Virus record (IMG/VR): IMGVR_UViG_3300031857_000046
Location: 47,138 to 111,137 of that record
DNA length: 64,000 nt
DNA from: a virus
Reading direction: 5' to 3' (one strand)
Positions 48,015 to 56,974 of the stretch are shown piece by piece. Both the position numbers and the translations under genes were made by a program. How positions within the stretch are numbered: position 1 is the stretch's first letter; each line of letters begins with the position of its first letter. Below the pieces are notes generated by a model. It did not search any database and was not told the origin of the DNA. It saw only the letters and a list, made by a program, of their open reading frames with translations.

Positions 48015-49337
48015 ATGAGCAAAACAAATATTTTAGCAGAAACTCTAGCTGAAATTCAAGAACTAAGAGAAGCCGTTTCTAAAAACGCTAATCATGCGTT
48101 GAAAAGCACTCTTAAAGAAGAATTAGAAGAAATTGTCAAAAACAACCTAGAGGAAGTTAATGACGAAGAGTTAACAGATGACATGCCTGGTGATAATCTA
48201 CCAGGTGATCAAACAGCAAATAATGATGCAGACGGTATGGGTGATATGCCTACTGAGCCACAAGATGGTGAAGAGGTTATCGACTTAACCGACAAGTCAG
48301 ATGAGGACGTTATTAAACATTTCGACCTTATGGAACCTGCTGACGAGATCGAAATCGTACAAACCCCAGAAGGCGGAGTACAAATCAACATTCAACCAGC
48401 TAAAGGTGAAGAAGGTTCTGAGGAAAATCCAGAAGAAACACCAGCAGCTACTGAAATTGATGAGTATAAAGACGAGCAGCCTATTACAACTAGTGCTGCA
48501 CTTGACAAACAATTTGGGAAAGTTGTCGATGAAATGGTTGACTTAGAAGAAGAGCCAGTGTATGAGGTTGAAATCTCAGAAGAGGATCTTAACGAAGTTG
48601 CTAAGGAAGCTACAGCTCACATCGTAAACAAAGGTGGATCAGTTCCAACAGGTGAAAGTAAACTCGAAGAACCCGCTAAAGAAAATGGTGTGATTAAAAA
48701 TGCGGCTACCAAACACATGTCTACTAAAGGTGGATCAGTTCCAACAGGTGAGAAAAAACTTGAGGAACCAGCTAAAGAAAACGGTGTTATTAAAAATGCG
48801 GCTACGAAAGATATCCACGAAAGTACACAAGATACGGCTGGAAACAAAAACAAAGAAAAAGAGTTACATGAAAGCTTGGTGGTAATGAGAAAAAAATACC
48901 AAGAAGCAGTGGCTGAAAATAATAAAAAGACAAAAGAGTTGGATAGCTTCAAAACTTTAGCAGAAGAATTTAAAGGTTCTGAAACTGAATATAAATCAGC
49001 TATTAAAAATCTTAAGTCGCAATTACAAGAAGTTGCTTTGTTCTCATCAAACTTAACTTATGCAATCAAATTGATTACTGAAAACTCTACAACTAAGGAC
49101 GAGAAATTAAACATCCTTAAAAGATTCGATTCAGCTAAAAACTTAAACGAATCAAGAGAAATCTTTAACAGTTTGCAAGATCAGTTAGTTTCTGGCAAAA
49201 CAGCAACAAAACAGGTGATTGAAGACAAAATTATGGAAACACCAAAAGCGAGTGGTTCTTCAAAATTAAATGAATCAACCGCTTATCAGAATCCACAATT
49301 ATCAAGAATGTTGGATATCATCGGAAAAATTAAATAA
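48015..49337 (+). CDS. 22: Prohead scaffolding core protein, T4 gp22-like
   Basis: 440 residues (T4 gp22: 269). The N-terminus (ILAETLAEIQELREAVSKNANHALKSTLKEELEEIVKNNLEE) is a coiled coil. A long acidic, disordered region follows (about residues 55-190), then a tandem repeat of 32 residues (about 206-269), then a C-terminal coiled coil (HESLVVMRKKYQEAVAENNKKTKELDSFKTLAEEFKG) and a LNILKRFDSAKNLNES helix. Position immediately before the major capsid gene and this composition are diagnostic of a scaffold, though no single conserved motif is seen. It is probably degraded by the gp21-like protease, and several L-x-E sites are present. Extra length comes from the acidic and repeat segments. Confidence 0.75.
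   Translation: MSKTNILAETLAEIQELREAVSKNANHALKSTLKEELEEIVKNNLEEVNDEELTDDMPGDNLPGDQTANNDADGMGDMPTEPQDGEEVIDLTDKSDEDVIKHFDLMEPADEIEIVQTPEGGVQINIQPAKGEEGSEENPEETPAATEIDEYKDEQPITTSAALDKQFGKVVDEMVDLEEEPVYEVEISEEDLNEVAKEATAHIVNKGGSVPTGESKLEEPAKENGVIKNAATKHMSTKGGSVPTGEKKLEEPAKENGVIKNAATKDIHESTQDTAGNKNKEKELHESLVVMRKKYQEAVAENNKKTKELDSFKTLAEEFKGSETEYKSAIKNLKSQLQEVALFSSNLTYAIKLITENSTTKDEKLNILKRFDSAKNLNESREIFNSLQDQLVSGKTATKQVIEDKIMETPKASGSSKLNESTAYQNPQLSRMLDIIGKIK
48630..48821 (+). repeat. Two tandem copies of a 96-base coding unit in the scaffold gene
   Basis: Copy 1 (48630-48725) and copy 2 (48726-48821) each encode 32 residues that begin KGGSVPTGE, continue KLEEPAKENGVIKNAATK and differ at a few positions (S/K, HMST/DIHE). 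A short partial third copy (the last part of the unit) may precede them. Third-base differences show the duplication is not recent. Confidence 0.8.
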
Positions 49338-49369
49338 TAAAATTAAAAACAAACTTAAAAAATACTAAA

Positions 49370-50953
49370 ATGGGAGCATTATTAGAATCAGGAAAAGTTG
49401 GTAACGTAAGCTTAAATCACTTAAAGGCTGTACGTACTGACGTAATTAACAGATGGGACAGCTTAGGACTATTAGAAGGTCTTGCTGGTCACAGAAAAGA
49501 GAATATCGCACAATTATTTGAAAACCAAGCATCACACATGCTTAACGAATCAGTTGCTTTAGGTAACGAAGGTTCTTTCGAAACTGTGGTATTCCCAATC
49601 GTGAGAAGAGTATTCTCAAAATTATTAGCTAACGAAATCGTTTCGGTTCAAGCATTAAACTTACCTATTGGTAAATTGTTCTATTTCATTCCGAAATTGG
49701 ATAATTCAGCGTTTGACGCTACTTATGCGGGTATTCCAAAAACCGCTCAAAGTAACGTAAGTGCTAACCTTTATGATTCTTTCTACGGAGAGAACGGTCT
49801 TTATGACAAATCTAAAGGTGCTGCTACTACTTTAACTGGAGCTACAACTACAGCTAACTTGTATCAATTTGACTCAGCTTCTGCTAGTGGTTACGCTACT
49901 TTGGCTGGTACATCTTGTGCAACTGGCGCAACTTCAATCATCAAGGTTGATTTCGCTGCATCAATCACTAACTGGGAAAATGCTGAAGAAGTTATGTCTA
50001 CATTGGCAATCGCTTCAGTTACTTCTGGTGCTGATTTCGATTTCTATTTACCAGCTCAAAAATATGGTAAATCAATCATGGATTCAAGTGGTGTTGTTTA
50101 CATTGCCGTTGTTAACAACAGTGCAACAGTAGCATTACCTTTGACTGGTTTAACCGTAACAGCTAAAGAATACGAATCTTTAGAGTACAATGATCAAATG
50201 GGTGAAGTAAGCTTCGAACTTCAATCTGTAACAGTTTCTGTTATTGAAAGAAAGTTAAGAGCTCAATGGTCTCCAGAATTAGCTCAAGACGTATCAGCGT
50301 TCCATAACATTGATGCAGAAGCTGAATTGACAGCTTTATTGTCTGAGCAAGTTGCTGCTGAGATTGACCGTGAAATTTTACGTGACTTACGTAGAGGTGC
50401 TGCATGGAGAATGACTTGGGATTACTCTGGTTCAAGAGTTAACACAGGTGGTTTATCTGCAACAAACGGTTTCTATACTCAAAAAGATTGGAACCAAACT
50501 TTGATCACTGCGATCAACCAAGTTTCTGCACAAATCCACAAAGCTACTTTAAGAGGTGGCGCTAACTGGATCGTAGTTTCTGCTGAGGTTTCAGCTATCT
50601 TGGACGACTTAGAATACTTCCACGTATCTAACGCTGCTCCAGAGCAAGACAAATATAACATGGGTATTGAAAGAATCGGTTCATTGGGTGGAAGATACCA
50701 AGTTTACCGTGATCCTTACTTCCCAGCTGATACAATCTTGATGGGTCACAAAGGTACATCTTTGTTGGATACAGGTTACATCTACGCACCATACGTGCCA
50801 ATGCAATTAACTCCTACAATGTACAACCCATTCACCTTTGCACCAGTTAAAGGTATCATGACTCGTTACGCTAAGAAAATGGTTAACAACCGTTTCTATG
50901 GTGTAATCAAGTGTCAGAATATCGTTAGCTTCGGTATCACAGGTTTAAGATAA
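49370..50953 (+). CDS. 23: Major capsid protein, T4 gp23-like
   Basis: 527 residues (T4 gp23: 521). Gp23 hallmarks: a helical lead-in, GSFETVVFPIVRRVFSKLLANEIVSVQALNLPIGKLFYFIPK (about residues 66-107), MGEVSFELQSVTVSVIERKLRAQWSPELAQDVSAFHNIDAEAELTALLSEQVAAEIDREILRDL (about 278-341) and the C-terminal GIMTRYAKKMVNNRFYGVI region. It builds the head shell. The segment about 118-245 is Ser/Thr/Ala-rich and is a probable insertion or surface domain. L-N-E at about 58-60 is a possible gp21-type cleavage site near the N-terminus. It is followed by a strong terminator. Confidence 0.95.
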   Translation: MGALLESGKVGNVSLNHLKAVRTDVINRWDSLGLLEGLAGHRKENIAQLFENQASHMLNESVALGNEGSFETVVFPIVRRVFSKLLANEIVSVQALNLPIGKLFYFIPKLDNSAFDATYAGIPKTAQSNVSANLYDSFYGENGLYDKSKGAATTLTGATTTANLYQFDSASASGYATLAGTSCATGATSIIKVDFAASITNWENAEEVMSTLAIASVTSGADFDFYLPAQKYGKSIMDSSGVVYIAVVNNSATVALPLTGLTVTAKEYESLEYNDQMGEVSFELQSVTVSVIERKLRAQWSPELAQDVSAFHNIDAEAELTALLSEQVAAEIDREILRDLRRGAAWRMTWDYSGSRVNTGGLSATNGFYTQKDWNQTLITAINQVSAQIHKATLRGGANWIVVSAEVSAILDDLEYFHVSNAAPEQDKYNMGIERIGSLGGRYQVYRDPYFPADTILMGHKGTSLLDTGYIYAPYVPMQLTPTMYNPFTFAPVKGIMTRYAKKMVNNRFYGVIKCQNIVSFGITGLR

Positions 50954-50977
50954 TCTTAGGGTTACATTAAAAATTAA

Positions 50978-51005
50978 AAGGGTGGATTTTTTCCACCCTT
51001 TTTTT
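50978..51005 (+). terminator. Intrinsic terminator of the major capsid gene
   Basis: AAGGGTGGA (50978-50986) pairs perfectly with TCCACCCTT (50992-51000) around a 5-base T loop, followed by more T. Confidence 0.88.
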
Positions 51006-51008
51006 GTT

Positions 51009-51037
51009 TATATTTGTTTGTTTTTTTACTATATTTG
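51009..51037 (+). promoter_or_regulatory. Two TATATTTG host-type -7 motifs before the second glycan island
   Basis: TATATTTG occurs at 51009-51016 and 51030-51037. Spacing to an upstream TTTG is not ideal for either (23 bases at best), so the -33 element is uncertain. The downstream copy is 21 bases before the ATG at 51059. Confidence 0.45.
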
Positions 51038-51058
51038 TATGGTTAATTAGAAACATTT

Positions 51059-53812
51059 ATGAAAAAATTATTATACATCGCCCCACACCTTTCCACAGGC
51101 GGTTTACCACAGTACTTAACTAAAAAAATTGAATTACTTAGAGATTCATTTGACATTTATGTTGTTGAATGGTCTAACCACACTGGTGGTGTGTTGGTTG
51201 TACAAAGAGATAAAATAACTTCAATGGTCGCCCCAGATAAATTTTTTACTCTGGAAGAAAATAAAATTCAACTAATTGATATTATTAATAGGGTATCACC
51301 AGATATTGTACACTTAGAAGAAATTCCTGAATATTTCATGGATTTTGAGGTTGCAAAAGAAATTTACAAAAAAGATCGTAACTATGTTATTGTAGAAACT
51401 TCTCACGATTCATCATACGATGCCACACAAAAGAAATTTTTCCCAGATAAATTTATGTTTGTATCTGATTGGCAAATTAAATTATTTGAATCAATCGATA
51501 TCCCAAAAGTTTTGGTTGAATACCCTATTGAATATAAACAAAGGCCAAATAGAGAAGATGCATTAAAAGACCTTGGTTTAGATCCTAGTAAAAAACACGT
51601 ATTACACGTTGGTTTATTTACACCAAGAAAAAATCAAAAAGAATTTTTTGATTACGCAAGATCTTTACCTGAATATGTTTTCCATTCTGTTGGTAATCAA
51701 GCTGGCAACTTTGCTCATTACTGGGAACCTTTGATGAAAGATAAACCAGAAAATGTTGTTTGGCATGGTGAAAGAAAAGATGTTGACAGGTTTTATCAGG
51801 CGATGGATTTATTCCTATTCACATCTAGAGGTACAGATAATGATAAGGAAACAATGCCTTTGGTTATCCGTGAAGCGATTTCCTGGAATTTACCAATTTT
51901 AATTTACAACCTTGGCGTTTATCTTAATTATTTCGATAAGTTTGATAATATCAAGTACTTAGATTTTTCTGATTTTAACAAAAATTGTTCTTTAATCAAA
52001 GAAGTTTTAGAAAATGGTATTGAATTTCAACCAAAAGTTAAAGAAATTAACAAAGAAAAAGAAGCTATCATTATTTCAACATATCCAACAACAAAAAGTG
52101 TTTTTGATACAACAGTTGAATGTATTTTAGCGGCTAAAAGAACGGGTAGAAAAGTTATTTTAACATCACATTTACCAGTTTCACCAGATTTACAAAATTT
52201 GGTAGATTATTATATCTACGATAAAAACAATATTTTAACAAAACATACATTCTACTCCCAAAGTAGATATAGTGAAGCTGATTTCTTTGCTTTTGTTAAC
52301 TTAAGAGGTGAAGGTAACGATGTTTATCACGGCCCAACTTGCTACACAAATTATTATAATGGCGCTGCGTTGGCAAACGAATTGGGTATGGAAAAAGTTT
52401 ATTTCCTTAACTACGATTATGTTCTAAAAAATGATGCGTATCTAGATAACATTTCAAATATATTAGATACAAAATCCGCTTATTTTGGTGATATGCCAAA
52501 CAATCCAGAAGGTCATTCAGTTACCACATTTTTTATGGGTATTAGACCGTCTTTTTATTTAAATTCCGTAGAGCCAATATCTTGCGCACAAGATTATGAA
52601 AATTTAAGAACAAAATGGGGTTCATTTAGTAATGGGTACGAAAATATGATGTTTTTTGCCTTCAAAGATAAAATGAACCAAATCGAATTGGTTGGTGAAG
52701 AACAGTTTAAAAATGAAGTGGCGACTAATTTCCACCATAGAGATTATTCTAGGGTTGAATATTTCACAGTTTTGCCAACAACAGTACCTAACTCGTTTGC
52801 TGTTTATTTCCAGGTATCAAATTCAATTGACAGTAGAATTGTTAATATTAAAATTAATAAGAATGGGTCTTTACTTAAAGAGGAACAAATTACTGTAACA
52901 GGTAGAGGTGCTTGGTATAACATGGTTGGTTATAATTTAGATGAAAACGCTGAATATACCGTTGATTATCAGTCCTTTGATAAGGATACCCAACAATTTA
53001 TTGAAAGTAAGTTTTTAAGAATTAACAATGATTATATCACAAATGTCTTACCGAATAACGGAATGTTTGAATATAAAGGTGATATTAACGGCATCAATTT
53101 ATTGAGTGATAATGATAGTTCAAAACCTAAAATTAGAATTGTACATTTAGTTACTGAACCATCAACCAACCCTAAAGAGTTACGTTCAGCTTTTTCTTTA
53201 AAAGATTTTGCTAGTAACTTCGACAATGTTGAATACTATGAAAAAATCAACGAGATCTACAAAGAGTTACCACCAGTTGATACGTGTAATAGACCACATG
53301 ATGTTGCACCTGAACCAGGGTACTTCAAACTATCCCCAGGGCATTACGGCTGTTTCTTGGCACATAAAAACGGTATAACTTTACCAGATAACAACAAATA
53401 TGATTTCATCTTAGTGTTTGAGGGTGATGTCATAATTGATGCACCTTACCAGGAATTGTATGATAATTTAATTAGATGGTCACAACTGGCTAAAGAAGAA
53501 AATGTTGATATGGTCGGTTTTGGTAACTACTGCGCTGAGAGATATAGTGGTGAGCGTGAGGATTTAATGCTTAATTTAAGTATTTTTGCACCAGCGCAAT
53601 CTTACTTGATTAATAGAGAAAAATTACCTACTTTTGTAGAAAGATTTGAAACGTGTAAATGGGATGCGTTTGACTTGTGGATGACCAAAGTTGCCAAACT
53701 ACACGGTGCAATGGCAAACAAGATTTATACTAAACATTTACCAGGATATTCTATTGTAGATAGAAAAGATAAAAATAAAGACAACGACTACGCAGCAATT
53801 TTCACTAATTAA
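51059..53812 (+). CDS. Multidomain glycosyltransferase, GT4-like plus GT25-like
   Basis: 917 residues, three parts. Residues 1-330 are GT4-like: KLLYIAPHLSTGGLPQYLTKKIELL, DIVHLEEIPEYFM, HVLHVGLFTPRKNQKEF and TMPLVIREAISWNLPILIYN (the E of the family region). Residues about 340-680 are a middle region with a short 'EAIIISTYPT' Rossmann-like strand and many Asn/Tyr; its domain is not recognised. Residues about 685-917 are GT25-like: KIRIVHLVTEPSTNPKELRSAF, FKLSPGHYGCFLAHKNGIT, FILVFEGDVII (the DxD-like EGD) and NYCAERYSGE. Two different transferase chemistries in one chain suggest stepwise addition of sugars. It begins the second island (51-58 kb) and overlaps the next gene by one base. Confidence 0.8.
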   Translation: MKKLLYIAPHLSTGGLPQYLTKKIELLRDSFDIYVVEWSNHTGGVLVVQRDKITSMVAPDKFFTLEENKIQLIDIINRVSPDIVHLEEIPEYFMDFEVAKEIYKKDRNYVIVETSHDSSYDATQKKFFPDKFMFVSDWQIKLFESIDIPKVLVEYPIEYKQRPNREDALKDLGLDPSKKHVLHVGLFTPRKNQKEFFDYARSLPEYVFHSVGNQAGNFAHYWEPLMKDKPENVVWHGERKDVDRFYQAMDLFLFTSRGTDNDKETMPLVIREAISWNLPILIYNLGVYLNYFDKFDNIKYLDFSDFNKNCSLIKEVLENGIEFQPKVKEINKEKEAIIISTYPTTKSVFDTTVECILAAKRTGRKVILTSHLPVSPDLQNLVDYYIYDKNNILTKHTFYSQSRYSEADFFAFVNLRGEGNDVYHGPTCYTNYYNGAALANELGMEKVYFLNYDYVLKNDAYLDNISNILDTKSAYFGDMPNNPEGHSVTTFFMGIRPSFYLNSVEPISCAQDYENLRTKWGSFSNGYENMMFFAFKDKMNQIELVGEEQFKNEVATNFHHRDYSRVEYFTVLPTTVPNSFAVYFQVSNSIDSRIVNIKINKNGSLLKEEQITVTGRGAWYNMVGYNLDENAEYTVDYQSFDKDTQQFIESKFLRINNDYITNVLPNNGMFEYKGDINGINLLSDNDSSKPKIRIVHLVTEPSTNPKELRSAFSLKDFASNFDNVEYYEKINEIYKELPPVDTCNRPHDVAPEPGYFKLSPGHYGCFLAHKNGITLPDNNKYDFILVFEGDVIIDAPYQELYDNLIRWSQLAKEENVDMVGFGNYCAERYSGEREDLMLNLSIFAPAQSYLINREKLPTFVERFETCKWDAFDLWMTKVAKLHGAMANKIYTKHLPGYSIVDRKDKNKDNDYAAIFTN

Positions 53813-54405
53813 TGTATTTACACGGGCATAAATTAAACACTAAACACCCAGATTTTAGTCTTGGGTGGTGTGAATCGGTATTTAAAGAAATTTGGTTAGA
53901 TCACGAATACTCAAGATATGGTGTTGAAGTTGAAAAAGGGGATATTGTTGTTGACTGTGGTGCTAATGTTGGTTTTTTTACTAACTACGCACTAAATTAT
54001 CGTAAAGCAAAACATGTTTACTCATTTGAGTGTGATGAAACTTATGTGGAATGTTTAAGACAAAATACAAATGAAAATGTTACCATAACACAAGCATTTG
54101 TTTCGGATAGAGATGAAATTGGTCACTATAACATAGAGAGAATGTTACATGATTTTGGTTTAACCCACATCGATTTTATTAAAGTTGACATTGAGTGGTG
54201 GGAATACCCATTATTAATTAACATGTCAAATGATACGATGAAAAGAGCGAACAAATGGGTAGTAGAACTACATAGTATATATGATAATTATGATAAAATA
54301 TTAGATATAATTGAAAAATTTACATTAAATGGGTTTGATGTAAATTATGAACAAGTACACAAAGAAACAAACCTAGCATTATTATACGCAAAAAAGAGAA
54401 TATGA
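53812..54405 (+). CDS. FkbM-like methyltransferase
   Basis: 197 residues. SAM-binding pattern IVVDCGANVGFFTNYAL (about residues 44-60), YSFECDETYVECLRQN (about 73-88), then THIDFIKVDIEWWEYPLLINM (about 118-138), as in the FkbM family of O-methyltransferases. These commonly methylate sugars in glycan clusters. It is tightly coupled to neighbours: the start overlaps the GT gene by one base, and the stop overlaps the next gene by 4 bases. It probably caps the glycan made by the island. The substrate is unknown. Confidence 0.85.
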   Translation: MYLHGHKLNTKHPDFSLGWCESVFKEIWLDHEYSRYGVEVEKGDIVVDCGANVGFFTNYALNYRKAKHVYSFECDETYVECLRQNTNENVTITQAFVSDRDEIGHYNIERMLHDFGLTHIDFIKVDIEWWEYPLLINMSNDTMKRANKWVVELHSIYDNYDKILDIIEKFTLNGFDVNYEQVHKETNLALLYAKKRI

Positions 54406-55352
54406 AAATTTGTCAAGTACATCCTGGATGTGGAATACCAGTGCCACCACCTAATTGGGGTGCTGTAGAAAAAATAGTATGGGAATTTACCCAGAATTTA
54501 AGATTATTAGGGCATGAGGTTGACATCAAATATGCAAATGAAATTCAACCAGGTGAATATGATGTTGTTCACGTGCACATGGCCAATTTATGCCATTTTT
54601 TACACGATAGAGGTATACCATACATTTATCAATTACATGATCACCACGCTTATTACTATGGTAAGGGGTCTTATGTGTTCAACCAAAATAATAGGGCTAT
54701 TCTCGAGTCACAGGTTTCATTAATGCCAGGTAGATTTTTAGTACCTTACTTTGAAACAGAAAAAGCTATTTATTTTTCACATGGTGTGAATACCGATTTT
54801 TATCACCCTTCAGACATCAGACCTAAAGAGCATAAACTATTATGTTTAGCTAATAACGGATTAGCTGGTATGGATGGGTACGATAGAAAAGGTTTTGGCT
54901 TTGCAATTCAAGCCGCAATGGCAAGAAATCTACCGATCACAATTGCTGGTCCAAGAAATAACCAAAATTTCTTTAATGAGAATCCGTGGGTTAATGGGTA
55001 CGCAAAATTATCAATTGAGTGGGAACCTAATCAAGATGAATTAGTTAATCTATACCATAGACATACAATTTTTATGCACCCTTCTGAATTAGAAGCTGGC
55101 CACCCTAATTTAACTATATTAGAGGCCGCTGCATGTGGCTTACCAATTAACGGTGCCATTGAGATGGAAACTGATTTTAACGGTATGTGGAGAGCACCTA
55201 GAAAGGTTACAGATATTGTACGTGGGTTAGATGATATTATAGCTAATTACGATTCATACCGTGAAAGAGCTATTCAACACGCTGAGTCTTTATCATGGTA
55301 CAATAGATCAAAAGAATTATTAGAAGTTTATAAACAATACGCACAACAATGA
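54402..55352 (+). CDS. Glycosyltransferase, GT4 family
   Basis: 316 residues. PPPNWGAVEKIVWEFTQNLRLLGHEVDIKYA and YDVVHVHMANLCHFLHDRGIPYIYQLHDHHAYYYG form the N-terminal GT-B domain. KLLCLANNGLAGMDGYDRKGFGFAIQAAMARNLPITIAGPRNN, then HPSELEAGHPNLTILEAAACGLPI (about residues 227-250, the E-x7-E region) form the C-terminal domain. It likely uses a nucleotide sugar with retention. It shares 4 bases with both the methyltransferase and the carbamoyltransferase gene, so these are co-translated. Confidence 0.88.
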   Translation: MKICQVHPGCGIPVPPPNWGAVEKIVWEFTQNLRLLGHEVDIKYANEIQPGEYDVVHVHMANLCHFLHDRGIPYIYQLHDHHAYYYGKGSYVFNQNNRAILESQVSLMPGRFLVPYFETEKAIYFSHGVNTDFYHPSDIRPKEHKLLCLANNGLAGMDGYDRKGFGFAIQAAMARNLPITIAGPRNNQNFFNENPWVNGYAKLSIEWEPNQDELVNLYHRHTIFMHPSELEAGHPNLTILEAAACGLPINGAIEMETDFNGMWRAPRKVTDIVRGLDDIIANYDSYRERAIQHAESLSWYNRSKELLEVYKQYAQQ

Positions 55353-56974
55353 GGATATTAGGGCTTTCAGCTGGATCACATTCTTGTGGTATAAGCTTAA
55401 TAGAGAACGGTAAGATAATCTTTTCTTTAGAAGAAGAAAGGCATACAAGAATAAAAGTTTACAAAGATTTTTATGGCGGTTATTTTAGATACCCACAGTT
55501 ATCAATGTATGAAGCGGTTAAAAGATTTAACCTAGATCCAAACTCAGTTGATTATATAACGAGTTATTACCCCAAACATGAGGTTAAAGTATTTTGGGAA
55601 AGCTTAGGGTTAGGTCTATTCCCTGAACAGAAATTCATATTCATTGATCATCATGATTCACATGCTGGGACCGCTTATTATATGAGCGGTTTTGATGATG
55701 ACACACTTGTTGTTACCATGGATGCCAGCGGTGGACAGTATAGTGCAAAATATTTCGTAGGTTCTAATGGTGATTTAGATTATATCGATGGTTTGGATTT
55801 AACAAGAAAATCTTTTGGTCATTATTATGCCATGTTAACAGAATTTTTAGGTTTTAGAAGACTTAAAGATGAAGGTAAAGTTGTTGGTATGGCCGCACAC
55901 GGTAGACATGATAGCCTATCATACCAAGCCTTTAATGAGTGTATTAAAATTGAGGGTATACACACCGATAAAGACCAATCAGACGTACTATTAGGTCAAA
56001 TTTATGTTGATTTTTATACCAGATATTATAAATCATTAGGTTCTAAAGTGTTTTTTGGGACAAAAGCTGACTTAGCATATACAGGGCAATTTGTTTTTGA
56101 GGAAAAAATATTACAAGTTTTTAATAACTTACATAACATGTACCCAAACATTAAAAAAGTTGCTGTAGCTGGTGGAGTTTTTGCTAATGTAAAATTAAAT
56201 AAACGCATCAATGAATTATATTGGGTTAATGAAATGTTTGTCGCACCCCCAATGGGTGATGAAGGTTGTCCGCTTGGTTGTGCTTTATTGGTACATAAAA
56301 TGTTTACACCAGGGTTCAAACCATTTAGATTAGAAAACATGTTTATGGGTACGGAGTATACTGATACTGAAGTTGGTGAACATTTTTGGGACCAAAATAA
56401 ATTTTCAAGGGAGATATTCACCCCAGAATTGGCAGCAAAATACTTGGCTGAAGGTAAAATTATCGGTATGTTCAACGGAAGGTATGAGCACGGCCCAAGG
56501 GCTTTAGGTAATCGTAGTATTATTGGTGAGGTAACTAACCCAGATACATATGATAAAATTAATAACAAACTACAAAGAAATGATTTCATGCCATTTGCGC
56601 CAGCTGTAATGGAAGAACATGCTGATACAATTTTTAATGTCACAAAATCAAGATATACAGCTGAGTTTATGACGATGTTATATGATACAAGACCTGAGTG
56701 GGCCAATAGAATACCAACAGTTGTTCATCCTAAGGATAAAACGGCTAGGATACAAATAGTAACTAAAACAAGCAATCCAACATTCTATAAAGTTTTGGAT
56801 GAATATAATAAAATAACTGGCGTACCTGTTCTTTTAAATACATCATTTAATGTACACGAAGAACCAATCGTATGTCACCCAAACGAAGCGTTTAATCATT
56901 TACAGAATGACGTTGTTGACTTATTAATAATAAATAATTTTATCTACAAAAAATATGAAGGACATCTTAATTAA
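55349..56974 (+). CDS. Carbamoyltransferase, NodU/TobZ-like
   Basis: 541 residues. N-terminal Kae1-like lobe: RILGLSAGSHSCGISLIENGKIIFSLEEERHTRIK, FIDHHDSHAGTAYYMSGF (the metal HHxSH site), VVTMDASGGQYSAKYF and KDEGKVVGMAAHG. C-terminal YrdC-like lobe: MFNGRYEHGPRALGNRSIIGE and MPFAPAVMEE, followed by VLLNTSFNVHEEPIV. All catalytic blocks look intact. It transfers a carbamoyl group from carbamoyl phosphate via carbamoyl-AMP to a hydroxyl of a sugar. Its place between GT4 and the heptosyltransferase-like gene (overlaps of 4 and 20 bases) points to decoration of the same glycan. Confidence 0.93.
   Translation: MRILGLSAGSHSCGISLIENGKIIFSLEEERHTRIKVYKDFYGGYFRYPQLSMYEAVKRFNLDPNSVDYITSYYPKHEVKVFWESLGLGLFPEQKFIFIDHHDSHAGTAYYMSGFDDDTLVVTMDASGGQYSAKYFVGSNGDLDYIDGLDLTRKSFGHYYAMLTEFLGFRRLKDEGKVVGMAAHGRHDSLSYQAFNECIKIEGIHTDKDQSDVLLGQIYVDFYTRYYKSLGSKVFFGTKADLAYTGQFVFEEKILQVFNNLHNMYPNIKKVAVAGGVFANVKLNKRINELYWVNEMFVAPPMGDEGCPLGCALLVHKMFTPGFKPFRLENMFMGTEYTDTEVGEHFWDQNKFSREIFTPELAAKYLAEGKIIGMFNGRYEHGPRALGNRSIIGEVTNPDTYDKINNKLQRNDFMPFAPAVMEEHADTIFNVTKSRYTAEFMTMLYDTRPEWANRIPTVVHPKDKTARIQIVTKTSNPTFYKVLDEYNKITGVPVLLNTSFNVHEEPIVCHPNEAFNHLQNDVVDLLIINNFIYKKYEGHLN

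Noticed and set aside
49737-50435. Frames inside the capsid gene as separate genes
   Set aside because: Gp23 motifs run through the whole stretch in the main frame; the others have no supporting signals.
56026-56706. 226-codon minus-strand frame opposite the carbamoyltransferase
   Set aside because: The plus frame has all catalytic motifs of the NodU family over this stretch; the antisense frame shows no domain or upstream signal.
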